Part shown: one piece after another, positions 25,613 through 35,980 of the stretch
Position numbering within the stretch: the first letter of the stretch is position 1
Layout of the letters: each line of letters begins with the position of its first letter
DNA from: Xenophilus azovorans DSM 13620
Lineage (GTDB): Bacteria > Pseudomonadota > Gammaproteobacteria > Burkholderiales > Burkholderiaceae_C
Reading direction: 5' to 3'
Length of the DNA: 64,000 nt
Assembly: GCF_000745855.1 (NCBI RefSeq)
Contig: NZ_JQKD01000017.1
Location: 1-64,000 of the forward strand
Position numbers and translations under genes: made by a program
The notes under the pieces: model-generated
What the model was told of the DNA's origin: nothing
Databases searched by the model: none
Seen by the model: the letters and a program-made list of their open reading frames with translations, nothing else

Positions 25613-26272
25613 TCAGCCGTGGACGAACTGCATGCGCGTGCCGCCCAGTTCGAGCACGTCGCCGTCCTGCAGGGCGACGGCTTCGGTGCCGAGCGCCTCG
25701 CCGTTGAGCGTGGTGCCGCCGTCGACGGGCGCGACGACGTAGCCGTGCAGGCGCCGGGTGATGGCGGCCACCGCCACGCCGGGCTTGCCGATGGTGGTGA
25801 CGACCTTCTGCAGCGAGACCTCGCGCCCGGCGCCGGAGCCGCTGAGCACGCGGATGACGGCCTGGGCGCCGAGGCCGCCCAGCGGCATGGGCGCGGTGAC
25901 GCCGACCGACAGCGGGACGGGCGCGGTGGCCGGCACCAGGCCGGCGGCTGCCGGCCGGGGCGGCTCGGCGCCGGCCGGGCCGCCGTTGACGGCCAGGTAG
26001 CGGATCTTGTACTTGCCGACCTCGATGACGTCGTTGTGCTCCAGGGCCTGCCTGCGGATGGCGCGCGCGTTGACGTAGGTGCCGTTGGTGCTGTTGAGGT
26101 CTTCGAGGTAGACATCGTTGCCGATCATGTGCAGCACGGCGTGCTCGCCGCTGACGGCGAGATTGTCGATGACGATGTCGTTGTACGGCCGACGGCCGAG
26201 CGTGGTGCGCTCCTTGGCGAGCGACACCTCCTTGAGGACGACTCCGTCAATGGCAACCACCAGTTTCGGCAT
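25613..26272 (-). CDS. Double FHA-domain protein
   Basis: ATG 26272 is preceded by AGGAG at 8 bases, which decides the start (an in-frame ATG at 26311 exists). The 219-aa protein has one canonical FHA domain (about 20-95: TLGRRPYNDIVIDN, SGEHAVL, LNSTNGTYVN) that binds phosphothreonine. After a proline/alanine linker comes a second, diverged FHA-like domain (TTIGKPGVAVAAITRRLHG, then TLNGEAL). It sits between a PP2C phosphatase and a cyclase, so phosphothreonine signalling probably feeds cyclic nucleotide synthesis. No Ser/Thr kinase gene is in the window. Confidence 0.9.
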   Translation of the reverse strand: MPKLVVAIDGVVLKEVSLAKERTTLGRRPYNDIVIDNLAVSGEHAVLHMIGNDVYLEDLNSTNGTYVNARAIRRQALEHNDVIEVGKYKIRYLAVNGGPAGAEPPRPAAAGLVPATAPVPLSVGVTAPMPLGGLGAQAVIRVLSGSGAGREVSLQKVVTTIGKPGVAVAAITRRLHGYVVAPVDGGTTLNGEALGTEAVALQDGDVLELGGTRMQFVHG

Positions 26273-26346
26273 GGCCGATCTCCTGAACGCGAGATTGTTG
26301 TTCTGCGCCACCCCGGCGTGGGGGGAGTCCGTCCACTCACGGCGCG

Positions 26347-27144
26347 CTACGCTGCCAATGCCACCGGGTTGGCGCGGGCCAGCACGACGGAGACGTTGTC
26401 CCGGCCTCCATTTTCATTGGCTATTGAAACCAAAAGTGTTGCTTTCTGGGCCAACGCGATATCTTGTAACAAAAGTGTGAAAAGCTGCGCGTCCGGAACC
26501 ATCTCGCTCAGGCCGTCGGAGCACAGCAGGAAAAGGTCGTCGGGCTCGGCCGGGTGCTCGTTCATCTCCAGCTCGACCTGCGGCTCGATGCCGAGGGCGC
26601 GGGTGACGAGGTTGCGGTGCGGCGACACGGCGGCCTGCTCGGGGGTGATGGCGCCCGCGTCGAGTTGCGCCTGCAGCAGCGAGTGGTCGCGGGTGAGCAG
26701 CTGGAGCTGCCCGCGCCGCAGCCGGTAGCAGCGCGAGTCGCCGATGTGGCCGACCAGCACCCGCCCCGGGCCGAAGGCGGCGACCACCAGGGTGGTGCCC
26801 ATGCCGCGCAGCTGCTCGTTGCCGGCGCTGGCCTCGTAGATCGCGCGGTTGGCCTCGTCGGTGCTGGCCTGCAGGGCGCGCCGCATGGTGCGCACCGGCG
26901 CCGCGTGGCCGGCATGCGCCAGCCAGCGGCCGAAGCTGGCCTGCAGCAGCGCGATGGCCATGCCGCTGGCCACCTCGCCGCCGTTGTAGCCGCCCATGCC
27001 GTCGGCCAGCACGGCCAGGCCGAGGGCCGGGTCGAAGGCGATGGCGTCTTCGTTGTTGGCCCTCACTTTCCCCGCATCCGTCAGCGCCGCGAATTCCCAG
27101 GCGAGGGGCACAGGGCGGGCGGGCGCATCGGCGGCAGGGGGCAT
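26347..27144 (-). CDS. PP2C-family serine/threonine protein phosphatase
   Basis: This 265-aa protein has all PP2C metal motifs: TDAGKVRANNEDA near 22-34, LADGMGGYNGG near 51, VGHIGDSRCYR near 131, LCSDGLSEMV near 208 and GGRDNVSVVLA near 246. It would remove phosphate from Thr/Ser, opposing a kinase that feeds the neighbouring FHA protein. It is first in the minus-strand run PP2C-FHA-cyclase-phosphodiesterase, which reads as one signalling unit. Confidence 0.9.
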   Translation of the reverse strand: MPPAADAPARPVPLAWEFAALTDAGKVRANNEDAIAFDPALGLAVLADGMGGYNGGEVASGMAIALLQASFGRWLAHAGHAAPVRTMRRALQASTDEANRAIYEASAGNEQLRGMGTTLVVAAFGPGRVLVGHIGDSRCYRLRRGQLQLLTRDHSLLQAQLDAGAITPEQAAVSPHRNLVTRALGIEPQVELEMNEHPAEPDDLFLLCSDGLSEMVPDAQLFTLLLQDIALAQKATLLVSIANENGGRDNVSVVLARANPVALAA

Positions 27145-27167
27145 GGAGCGGACAGGGTATCAGGCGC

Positions 27168-27851
27168 TCAGGCAGGAGACGCGGATGATCGCCGATTCAT
27201 CCACTTGCCGACCAGCACCACGAGCACGGCGCCGGCGGCGGCGGCGGCATGCAGCAGCCAGGGCTGGGCCGCGACCACCTCGTGCAGCGAGACGTCGCTG
27301 GCGATGGTCTCGCCGCCCACCCAGCCGATGAGGGCGGCGCCGAGCATGACGATGATGGGGAAGCGCTCCATCAGCTTGATCATGAGCGTGCTGCCGAAGA
27401 CCACCAGCGGGATGCTGATGGCCAGGCCCAGCACCAGCAGCACCATGCTGCCCTGCGCGGCAGCGGCGACGGCGATGACGTTGTCCAGGCTCATGACCAG
27501 GTCGGCAATCAGGATGGTGCGCACGGCCGCCATCATGCCGCCGACTTCCTTGCCCTCGCCGCCTTCCTCGTCCTCGTCGCCCAGCAGCTGCACGCCGATC
27601 CACAGCAGCAGCAGGCCGCCGACGATCTCCAGGTAGGGCAGCGCGAGCAGCTTGGCCGCGACGATGGTGAGCACCACCCGCAGCACCACGGCCGCGCCGG
27701 AGCCGAACAGGATGGCCTTCTTCTGCTGCTCGGGCGGCAGGGCGCGGGCGGCCAGGGCGATGACGACGGCGTTGTCGCCGGACAGGATGATGTTGATCCA
27801 GACGATCTTGACCAGACCGATCCAGAAGTCGGCGCTTTGCAGCAATTCCAT
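27168..27851 (-). CDS. TerC-family integral membrane protein
   Basis: This 227-aa protein has about seven helices and the two TerC signatures: LSGDNAVVIALAAR near 24 and VMSLDNVIAVAAAAQG near 122, whose acidic/Asn residues are thought to bind metal. A charged cytosolic loop (GDEDEEGGEGKE) lies between. Members export manganese or act in metal insertion into secreted proteins. ATG 27851 has GGAG 8 bases upstream. It follows sucCD across a hairpin. Confidence 0.9.
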   Translation of the reverse strand: MELLQSADFWIGLVKIVWINIILSGDNAVVIALAARALPPEQQKKAILFGSGAAVVLRVVLTIVAAKLLALPYLEIVGGLLLLWIGVQLLGDEDEEGGEGKEVGGMMAAVRTILIADLVMSLDNVIAVAAAAQGSMVLLVLGLAISIPLVVFGSTLMIKLMERFPIIVMLGAALIGWVGGETIASDVSLHEVVAAQPWLLHAAAAAGAVLVVLVGKWMNRRSSASPA

Positions 27852-27879
27852 GTTGATATCTCCACGTTGTTATGAATGG

Positions 27880-27915
27880 AAAGGGCGCCCGCAACGGTCA
27901 TCGCGGGCGCCCTTT
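27880..27915 (-). terminator. Terminator-like hairpin after sucD
   Basis: A 13-bp perfect stem (27880-27892 with 27903-27915) and 10-base loop lie between the sucD stop and the terC start. The arms carry AAA/TTT edges on both strands, but the T tract is short. It likely ends most sucCD transcripts. Confidence 0.75.
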
Positions 27916-27958
27916 CGTTTATGTGGCTTGAGGTGTTTCGCGTCGTGTGCGACGCGGA

Positions 27959-28852
27959 TCAGATCAGCGACTTGAGCAGCTTGCCCATCTCCGACGGGTT
28001 GCGCGTGACCTTGAAGCCGCACTCTTCCATGATGGCGAGCTTGGCATCGGCCGTGTCGGCGCCGCCGCTGATGAGCGCGCCGGCGTGGCCCATGCGCTTG
28101 CCCGGAGGCGCGGTGACGCCGGCGATGAAGCCGACCACGGGCTTCTTCATGTTGTCCTTGCACCAGCGGGCGGCGTCGGCCTCGTCGGGGCCGCCGATCT
28201 CGCCGATCATGATGACGGCGTCGGTCTCGGGGTCGTCGTTGAAGGCCTGCATCACGTCGATGTGCTTCAGGCCGTTGATCGGGTCGCCGCCGATGCCCAC
28301 GGCGCTCGACTGGCCGATGCCCAGCTCGGTGAGCTGCGCCACGGCTTCATAGGTCAGCGTGCCGGAGCGGCTGACCACGCCGACGCGGCCCTTCTTGTGG
28401 ATGTGGCCGGGCATGATGCCGATCTTGATCTCGTCGGGCGTGATCAGGCCGGGGCAGTTGGGGCCGAGCAGCAGCGTCTTCTTGCCGCCCTTGGCTTCCT
28501 TGGCCTTCATCCGGTTGCGCACTTCGAGCATGTCCTTGACCGGGATGCCTTCGGTGATGCAGATGGCCAGGTCCAGGTCGGCTTCCACCGCTTCCCAGAT
28601 GGCGGCGGCGGCGCCGGCCGGCGGCACGTAGATCACGCTCACGGTGGCGCCCGTCTGCTGGGCGGCTTCCTTCACCGACGCGTAGATCGGGATGTTGAAG
28701 ATCGACTCGCCGGCCTTCTTCGGGTTCACGCCGGCCACGAAGCAGTTCTTGCCGTTGGCGTATTCCTGGCACTTCTCGGTGTGGAACTGGCCGGTCTTGC
28801 CCGTGATGCCCTGGGTGATGACCTTGGTGTCCTTGTTGATGTAGATCGACAT
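27959..28852 (-). CDS. sucD: Succinyl-CoA synthetase alpha subunit
   Basis: SucD with SucC interconverts succinyl-CoA and succinate while making ATP or GTP in the TCA cycle. The 297-aa protein starts at ATG 28852 ([19 protein letters not shown]), contains the CoA-binding domain in the first 120 residues, [10 protein letters not shown] near 125, and the phospho-histidine loop [14 protein letters not shown] near 245. It lies 13 bases after sucC; the open frame upstream of the ATG is inside sucC. Confidence 0.97.
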   Translation of the reverse strand: MSIYINKDTKVITQGITGKTGQFHTEKCQEYANGKNCFVAGVNPKKAGESIFNIPIYASVKEAAQQTGATVSVIYVPPAGAAAAIWEAVEADLDLAICITEGIPVKDMLEVRNRMKAKEAKGGKKTLLLGPNCPGLITPDEIKIGIMPGHIHKKGRVGVVSRSGTLTYEAVAQLTELGIGQSSAVGIGGDPINGLKHIDVMQAFNDDPETDAVIMIGEIGGPDEADAARWCKDNMKKPVVGFIAGVTAPPGKRMGHAGALISGGADTADAKLAIMEECGFKVTRNPSEMGKLLKSLI

Positions 28853-28865
28853 GGCTTGCGGTTCC

Positions 28866-30026
<1,161 letters not shown>

Positions 30027-30221
30027 GGAAGGAGTCTCTCGAAACGGAGTTGGAAGTGCTGTTGTCCGCGGGCGACGGCAGCCTGCCGGCTGGGGCGGCG
30101 GAGCAATCATCGACTGTATCATGGGGAGCCGCGCGCCCTCTGGGCCGCCCATGTGGTCAATACGTAGTTTCCGCGTGTCGCGCGGACACCGCACCCTTCC
30201 CCGAGTCAGAGGCTTCGCACC

Positions 30222-31145
30222 ATGCCCAAGGTCTTCATCGACGGCGAGGCCGGCACCACCGGCCTGCAGATCCGCGAGCGGCTCGCGCTGATGCCGCAGA
30301 TCGAACTCGTGAGCATCGCGCCCGAGTTGCGCAAGGACGCCTCCGCCAAGCGCGACCTGATGGCCGGCGTCGATCTGGTCATCCTGTGCCTGCACGACGA
30401 CGCGGCGCGCGAGTCGGTGGCGCTGATCGACGGGCTGGGTGAGCGCAGGCCGCGCATCATCGATGCCTCCACCGCGCACCGCGTGGCGCCGGGCTGGGTC
30501 TACGGCTTTCCCGAACTGGCGGCCGGCCAGGCCGAGGCGGTGCAGGCCGCCGACCGGGTGGCCAACCCCGGCTGCTACGCCACCGGCGCCATCGCCATCG
30601 TGCGGCCGCTGGTCGACGCCGGGCTGCTGCCGGCGGACCTGCCCATCGCGCTGCCCTCGGTGAGCGGCTACTCGGGCGGCGGGCGCACCATGATCGAGGC
30701 CTACGAGGCCGGCGCCGCGCCGCCGTTCGAGACCTACGCGCTGGGGCTGAAGCACAAGCACATCCCCGAGATCATGAACTACACCGGCCTGGCGACGCGG
30801 CCGGTGTTCATTCCCTCGGTGGGCAATTTCCGGCAGGGCATGCTGGTCAACCTGCCGCTGCATCTCGATGCGCTGCCCGGCAAACCGCAGGCGGCCGACC
30901 TGCACGACGCGCTGGCCGCGCACTACGCGAAGAGCAACACCCCGGCGCAGTACGTGAAGGTGCTGCCGCCCACGGAGGACGGCAAGCTCGACCCGCTGGC
31001 GCTGAACGACACCAACACGCTGGAGATCCGCGTCTTTCCGAACGAGGACCACCGGCATGCCGTGGTGATCGCCCGCCTGGACAACCTGGGCAAGGGCGCG
31101 AGCGGCGCGGCGGTGCAGAACCTGGAACTGATGCTGGGCCTCTGA
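30222..31145 (+). CDS. argC: N-acetyl-gamma-glutamyl-phosphate reductase, type 2
   Basis: ArgC reduces N-acetylglutamyl phosphate to the semialdehyde with NADPH in arginine synthesis. The 307-aa length and the opening [20 protein letters not shown] mark the shorter type 2 form. The catalytic Cys is in [10 protein letters not shown] near residue 117, and the catalytic His is in [11 protein letters not shown]. It stands alone, divergent from sucCD, away from other arg genes as is common in this group. Confidence 0.95.
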   Translation: MPKVFIDGEAGTTGLQIRERLALMPQIELVSIAPELRKDASAKRDLMAGVDLVILCLHDDAARESVALIDGLGERRPRIIDASTAHRVAPGWVYGFPELAAGQAEAVQAADRVANPGCYATGAIAIVRPLVDAGLLPADLPIALPSVSGYSGGGRTMIEAYEAGAAPPFETYALGLKHKHIPEIMNYTGLATRPVFIPSVGNFRQGMLVNLPLHLDALPGKPQAADLHDALAAHYAKSNTPAQYVKVLPPTEDGKLDPLALNDTNTLEIRVFPNEDHRHAVVIARLDNLGKGASGAAVQNLELMLGL

Positions 31146-31173
31146 GGCCCGCCGCGCCGCGGCGGCCGTTCGG

Positions 31174-31488
31174 TCAGTACGCCATGCTGCGCGCCAGCGC
31201 CAGCATGGCGATCGACGTCAGGGCCGTCCCGCCGATCTGCAGCAGCCGGCCGAGCAGCCGCCGCGGCCTCTCTGCCGCCAGGGGGCCTGTACGGCCGGCG
31301 CGCCCCAGGACAGCCAGGGCCCATGGATCGCGCGCCGTCAGCCGCAGGCCCCAGCGGTTCATCAGCCAGCCCGCCGCCACCGTCAGCGCACAGCCGGCCG
31401 CCCCGAGATCCCGCATCAGGCCATAGAACCCGTCGAGGCGGCGCCAGGCCGACAGGGACAAGAGCAGCAGGCAGTCCCAGGCTTCCAT
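31174..31488 (-). CDS. Small hydrophobic hypothetical protein
   Basis: This frame encodes 104 aa with hydrophobic stretches near 5-14, 30-42 and 88-100 separated by an Arg-rich middle, possibly a two- or three-helix membrane protein. It starts at ATG 31488 without a good ribosome site. Its stop lies 28 bases from the end of argC (convergent). I do not recognise it. High GC keeps other frames open here too, so it may be a chance frame. Confidence 0.35.
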   Translation of the reverse strand: MEAWDCLLLLSLSAWRRLDGFYGLMRDLGAAGCALTVAAGWLMNRWGLRLTARDPWALAVLGRAGRTGPLAAERPRRLLGRLLQIGGTALTSIAMLALARSMAY

Positions 31489-31652
31489 GGGCGGATCGCT
31501 GGCGGGACAGGTCAGCCGCGGCGCCTCGCCGGCACAGCGCCTGCGGCAGCCGGCGCGCCATGTCCCGGCAGGCGTTCACTCCACCCTGAACCCATGCTCC
31601 CTTTCTCTGCCTTCCCTGGCTGGCGCCCGAGGCGCGCGCAGATTCTGGGAGT

Positions 31653-31693
31653 CACTGAACCGAAAGTCAATTTTTGACGACTGACTTTCAGTG
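31653..31693 (+). promoter_or_regulatory. Nested dyads upstream of the HTH regulator
   Basis: Three nested inverted repeats share an AT-rich island in GC-rich DNA: CACTGAA/TTCAGTG (31653-31659, 31687-31693), GAAAGTCA/TGACTTTC (31662-31669, 31682-31689) and GTCAA/TTGAC (31666-31670, 31674-31678). They end 24 bases before the ATG at 31717. They look like an operator with repeated TGAC/GTCA half-sites for the adjacent regulator. Confidence 0.6.
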
Positions 31694-31716
31694 GCAATAC
31701 CGGAACCATCGCCGGG

Positions 31717-32154
31717 ATGACTGCCGCCCAGGAACGCGATGCCTTCAGCCGGCGCCTGCGCGCCTCGCTGGACCGCGCGGGCTGGAGGATGCTGGGCGCC
31801 ACCGCGCTGGCGCGCGAGTTCAACCGGCGCAGCGCAGGCCAGCCGGTGACGGCGCACGCGACCCGCAAGTGGCTGCAGGGCGAGGCGATCCCGGCGCAGG
31901 ACAACCTGCAGGCCCTGGCGCACTGGCTCGAAGTGTCGGCGCAATGGCTGCGCTTCGGCGAGCCGCAGCCGCTCGCGCCCAGCGGCGCCGCACCGCCACC
32001 CACGGCCTCGGAAGCGCTGCCGGTGCCTTATGGACCGGAGCGCGCGGCCCGGCTGGCGGCCGACTTCGCGCGGCTGAGCGCCGAGCAGCAGCGCGTCATC
32101 GAGGAGCTGATCGGCGTCCTGCTGAAGAAGCACGCAGCGCCGGAAGGCGGCTAG
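31717..32154 (+). CDS. Lambda-repressor-like HTH regulator
   Basis: In this 145-aa protein the N-terminal 80 residues form a Cro/C1-like HTH variant: ALAREFNRRSAGQPVTAHAT then RKWLQGEAIPAQDNLQALAHWL. A proline/alanine linker follows, then a helix over RLAADFARLSAEQQRVIEEL that may mediate dimer formation. It probably controls itself through the dyads at 31653-31693. No toxin gene follows; a membrane protein on the opposite strand is the next gene. Confidence 0.75.
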   Translation: MTAAQERDAFSRRLRASLDRAGWRMLGATALAREFNRRSAGQPVTAHATRKWLQGEAIPAQDNLQALAHWLEVSAQWLRFGEPQPLAPSGAAPPPTASEALPVPYGPERAARLAADFARLSAEQQRVIEELIGVLLKKHAAPEGG

Positions 32155-32172
32155 CGCCTTTCAGCGGCCGGT

Positions 32173-32898
32173 TCAGGCGGTCAGCCACAGGCCCACGGCC
32201 AGCAGCACCGCATGCGCCGCCAGGGCGAGCAGCAGCGGTCGGCGCGACGGCTCGGCCATGTCGTGCAGGGCCTCGCCCACGCGGCGCCCGATCAGGGCCC
32301 GCAGCGCCGGGTCCTGCCCCGCCTCGGCGGCCGATGTATCCGCTGCGGCGCGCCCGGCCTGCCAATCGGCCAGCAGGTCCGACAGCGGCAGCCGCGCGAT
32401 GAGGAAGCCGGCCAGCATGCGCGGCATCCGGCCCTGGCCGAGCACTGGTGCCAATTGCTGGCTCAGGGCGTCCACCGACAGCCAGTCGGCCGTGCGCTGC
32501 AGGGCGCCGTGCGTGCGCGGCATGGCCTCGATGCGGCCGGCGATGGCGTCTGCGGCCCGCGCGGCCACCGCGTCGCCGTGCGCCGACACCACCCGCTGCA
32601 GCGCGCGGCCCCGTGCGTAGGCGATGCCGATGTGTGCGTACACCCCGATGAACAGAACCAGCAGCAGCGCCACCAGCGTCGGCGGCGAGAACAGCAGCGC
32701 CACCACCGCGCCCGCACCGCCGGCCCGGGCCGCCGGCATGCCGGGGCCGCTCAGCCGGGTGAGATAGAAGAAGAACGCCCCGCCGCCCAGGAGGAAGGCG
32801 AGGGCCAGGCCCTGGACGGTGTGCCAGACGAAGGTGGCACCCGCCCGGGCGCCGGTGCGCCATGCCGATGCGGGCGCGGCGGTCGTGTCGCGGGCCAT
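32173..32898 (-). CDS. Hypothetical inner-membrane protein
   Basis: The 241-aa protein has predicted helices near 25-48 ([17 protein letters not shown]), 62-88 ([20 protein letters not shown]) and at the C-terminus ([18 protein letters not shown]). Between the second and last helix is a soluble helical region of about 120 residues. I do not recognise a family. It is the last gene of the minus-strand run recA, recX, small Arg-rich ORF, and starts 6 bases after the latter. Confidence 0.7.
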   Translation of the reverse strand: MARDTTAAPASAWRTGARAGATFVWHTVQGLALAFLLGGGAFFFYLTRLSGPGMPAARAGGAGAVVALLFSPPTLVALLLVLFIGVYAHIGIAYARGRALQRVVSAHGDAVAARAADAIAGRIEAMPRTHGALQRTADWLSVDALSQQLAPVLGQGRMPRMLAGFLIARLPLSDLLADWQAGRAAADTSAAEAGQDPALRALIGRRVGEALHDMAEPSRRPLLLALAAHAVLLAVGLWLTA

Positions 32899-32904
32899 GC
32901 GCCG

Positions 32905-32991
32905 TCAGCCGTGGCGGCGTTGCGCGGCGCGGATGCGCCGGGCCGACGAGCCGGGCGCCGCGCCCGCCCGCTTCCTGCAGAACTTGTCCAT
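32905..32991 (-). CDS. Short Arg-rich ORF (28 aa)
   Basis: The ORF runs from ATG 32991 to TGA 32905. A strong ribosome site (GGAGGA, 4 bases before ATG) and a -10 box TATACT about 37 bases upstream support real expression. The peptide begins [10 protein letters not shown] and contains [14 protein letters not shown]: one Cys and ten basic residues out of 28. It may be a nucleic-acid-binding micro-protein or a leader peptide for the next gene, which starts 6 bases later. Confidence 0.55.
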   Translation of the reverse strand: MDKFCRKRAGAAPGSSARRIRAAQRRHG

Positions 32992-33027
32992 GTCGTCCTC
33001 CCTGCCCGCTTGTTGAAAACGGCCGGG

Positions 33028-33033
33028 AGTATA
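33028..33033 (-). promoter_or_regulatory. -10 box ahead of the short Arg-rich ORF
   Basis: TATACT on the minus strand, between the recX stop and the short ORF, would give a leader of about 30 bases. The -35 region is poor. It suggests that the ORF and the membrane protein can be transcribed apart from recA-recX. Confidence 0.4.
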
Positions 33034-33062
33034 GGAAGCAGGGCACGGCCTGCCGCCGGAGT

Positions 33063-33521
33063 TCAGGCCACGTCGTCCGGATCGTGCCGCAGCACCCGCG
33101 CCACCACGGCGCCGGCGAAGCCCCGCCCCATCAGGAAGCGGGCCTGGCGCGCGCGCTCGGCCGCGTCGCGCGGCAGCACGCCGCCGAAGCGCCGCTGCCA
33201 GACCTGCCGGGCACGCTCGAACTCCGTGGCCTGGAGTCCGTCCACCGCCTCGGCGACGGCCTGGGTACCGATGCCCTTGGCCTGCAGTTCCTGCCGCACC
33301 CGGGCCGCGCCCAGGCGGGCGGCGCGCTGGTGCAGCACCGACTGCACGACGCGCCCCTCGTCGATGAAGCCGCGCGCCTGCAGCTCGTCGAGCGCCTGGG
33401 CCAGCGTGCCGGGCTCGTCCTCGTGCACCGCGAGCTTGCGCTCCAGCTCGGCGCGCGAGTGCTCGCGCTGGCTCAGCAGGCGCAGCGCGCGGCCCTTGAG
33501 CGACGGTGCCTGGAAGCCCAT
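33063..33521 (-). CDS. recX: RecA modulator RecX
   Basis: From ATG 33521 the protein is 152 aa, the usual RecX size. It shows three tandem three-helix repeats: [19 protein letters not shown], then [20 protein letters not shown], then [17 protein letters not shown], and a late [21 protein letters not shown]. RecX binds RecA filaments and inhibits strand exchange. It follows recA by 16 bases on the same strand, the common arrangement, so SOS induction should raise both. Confidence 0.92.
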   Translation of the reverse strand: MGFQAPSLKGRALRLLSQREHSRAELERKLAVHEDEPGTLAQALDELQARGFIDEGRVVQSVLHQRAARLGAARVRQELQAKGIGTQAVAEAVDGLQATEFERARQVWQRRFGGVLPRDAAERARQARFLMGRGFAGAVVARVLRHDPDDVA

Positions 33522-33537
33522 CGGCCCGCAGCGGGAC

Positions 33538-34605
<1,068 letters not shown>

Positions 34606-34668
34606 GAACATCTCCTTGAAGAACAACGGGTTGAAACTCGGACTGCACCCGCTGTGGTTGATGACAGG

Positions 34669-34713
34669 CTGGATGCTTGACCAGTAGTGTAGGGGTCGAT
34701 ACTTTTTCGTAAA
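34669..34713 (-). promoter_or_regulatory. recA promoter with LexA (SOS) box
   Basis: Minus strand: -35-like TTTACG (plus 34713-34708), 16-base spacer, -10 TACACT (34691-34686), directly followed by CTGGTCAAGCATCCAG (34684-34669), a CTG-N10-CAG LexA box that covers the start point. LexA bound here would block initiation. The leader to the ATG is about 75 bases. Confidence 0.8.
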
Positions 34714-34724
34714 GCCTGTTTTTG

Positions 34725-34742
34725 GTCAGTCTGACTTACTAT
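34725..34742 (+). promoter_or_regulatory. Palindrome and -10 box ahead of the MarR gene
   Basis: The palindrome GTCAGTCTGAC (34725-34735, five-base arms around one base) lies directly before a -10-like TACTAT (34737-34742), only 6 bases from the ATG at 34749. The mRNA would be leaderless or nearly so. The palindrome could be the regulator's own site. Confidence 0.4.
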
Positions 34743-34748
34743 CGAGAC

Positions 34749-35219
34749 ATGCAGGACGATCAGGACGCCTGGCGCCAGACCCACCTGGGCCGGCTGCTGG
34801 GCGAGGCGATGCGGCGCTTCGACGCGCGCGTGCTCGAGCTGATGGCGCACGACGCGGAGGTGCCGCTGGCGCTGTCGAACCTGGCGGCGCGCCAGCAGGT
34901 GAGCGCGGCGCACATCCACATCACCCGGCACCTGGCGCGCGGCGGCTCGCGCCTGACGGAACTGGCCGAGGCGGCGGGCATGAGCAAGCAGGCGATGGGC
35001 GCGCTGGTGGACCAGTGCGAGGCCTGGGGCCTGGTCACGCGCGGACCCGACCCGCTGGACGCGCGGGCGCGGCGCGTGGTCTTCACCGCCGACGGACTGG
35101 CCTGGCTGGAGGCCTTCCGCCGCTCGGTGGCGCAGGCCGAGGCGGAGTTCCGCGCCGGCGTGGGCGAGGAGGTCGCCACCGTGGTTGCCCTCGGACTGGA
35201 AGCGTATTGCGGCTCCTAG
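34749..35219 (+). CDS. MarR-family transcriptional regulator
   Basis: This 156-aa protein starts at ATG 34749. The winged-helix region has AHIHITRHLARGGSRLTELAEAAGMSKQAMGALVDQCEAWGL (about 52-95), then the wing with RGPDPLDARARRVVFTADG (about 97-115); flanking helices form the dimer. It is divergent from recA, and its stop lies 34 bases before the response regulator gene. Ligand and targets are unknown. Confidence 0.88.
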   Translation: MQDDQDAWRQTHLGRLLGEAMRRFDARVLELMAHDAEVPLALSNLAARQQVSAAHIHITRHLARGGSRLTELAEAAGMSKQAMGALVDQCEAWGLVTRGPDPLDARARRVVFTADGLAWLEAFRRSVAQAEAEFRAGVGEEVATVVALGLEAYCGS

Positions 35220-35253
35220 AATTTTCGGCATCCTCACCGCCAGCGAGCCTTCC

Positions 35254-35934
35254 ATGCGCATCCTCATCGCCGAAGACGATCACGTGCTGGCCGATGGCCT
35301 GCTGCGCACGCTGCGCAGCTCCGGCGCGGCGGTGGACCACGTGGCCAGCGGCGCCGAGGCCGACGCCGCCCTGCTGGCCACCGACGAGTTCGACCTGCTG
35401 ATCCTCGACCTGGGCCTGCCGCGCCTGCACGGGCTGGAGGTGCTCAAGCGCCTGCGCGGGCGCGGCTCGGCGCTGCCGGTGCTGATCCTCACCGCCGCCG
35501 ACAGCGTGGAGGAGCGGGTGCAGGGCCTGGACTTCGGCGCCGACGACTACATGGCCAAGCCCTTCTCGCTGCAGGAGCTGGAGGCGCGGGTGCGCGCCCT
35601 CACCCGCCGCGGCATGGGCGCCACCAGCAGCACCATCAAGCACGGCCCGCTGGTGTACGACCAGGCCGGGCGCGTGGCCAGCATCGACGGGCGCATGGTG
35701 GAGTTGTCGGCGCGCGAGCTGGGCCTGCTCGAGGTGCTGCTGCAGCGCGCCGGGCGCCTGGTCAGCAAGGACCAGTTGGTCGAGCGCCTGTGCGAGTGGG
35801 GCGAGGAAGTGAGCCTGAACGCCATCGAGGTCTACATCCACCGCCTGCGCAAGAAGATCGAGAAGGGCCCCATCCGCATCGCCACGGTGCGCGGGCTGGG
35901 CTACTGCCTCGAAAAGATCCCCGCCTCGCCTTGA
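35254..35934 (+). CDS. tctD: OmpR-family response regulator (TctD/QseB-like)
   Basis: This 226-aa protein starts at ATG 35254. The receiver domain has acidic pocket EDD at 7-9, phospho-acceptor Asp in LLILDLGLPRLHG near 51, Thr in LILTAAD and Lys in YMAKPFS near 102. The winged helix follows (about 130-222) with LSARELGLLEVLL and VEVYIHRLRKKIEKGPIRI-like core ending GLGYCLEK. It is cotranscribed with the histidine kinase 46 bases downstream. The symbol rests on overall resemblance to TctD. Confidence 0.85.
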   Translation: MRILIAEDDHVLADGLLRTLRSSGAAVDHVASGAEADAALLATDEFDLLILDLGLPRLHGLEVLKRLRGRGSALPVLILTAADSVEERVQGLDFGADDYMAKPFSLQELEARVRALTRRGMGATSSTIKHGPLVYDQAGRVASIDGRMVELSARELGLLEVLLQRAGRLVSKDQLVERLCEWGEEVSLNAIEVYIHRLRKKIEKGPIRIATVRGLGYCLEKIPASP

Positions 35935-35980
35935 ACCCCGACACGGCCGCCCACCCCGCCCCCCGGGCCGGGGCCCGCCC

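Noticed and set aside
23444-26728. A 1094-codon plus-strand frame antisense to the cyclase, FHA and PP2C genes
   Set aside because: Composition (Gly, Gln, His, Arg runs) is typical of an antisense shadow; all three minus-strand genes have clear domain motifs.
27852-27958. Manganese (yybP-ykoY) riboswitch ahead of the TerC gene
   Set aside because: The gap is only 107 bases and is taken up by a terminator-type hairpin; no conserved riboswitch core was seen.
30027-30221. Promoter pair in the sucC/argC divergent gap
   Set aside because: Promoters must exist, but no -35/-10 pair good enough to place was found.
31184-31426. Plus-strand 80-codon frame opposite the small hydrophobic protein
   Set aside because: Arg/Pro/Ser-rich with no start signal; a shadow of GC-rich DNA.
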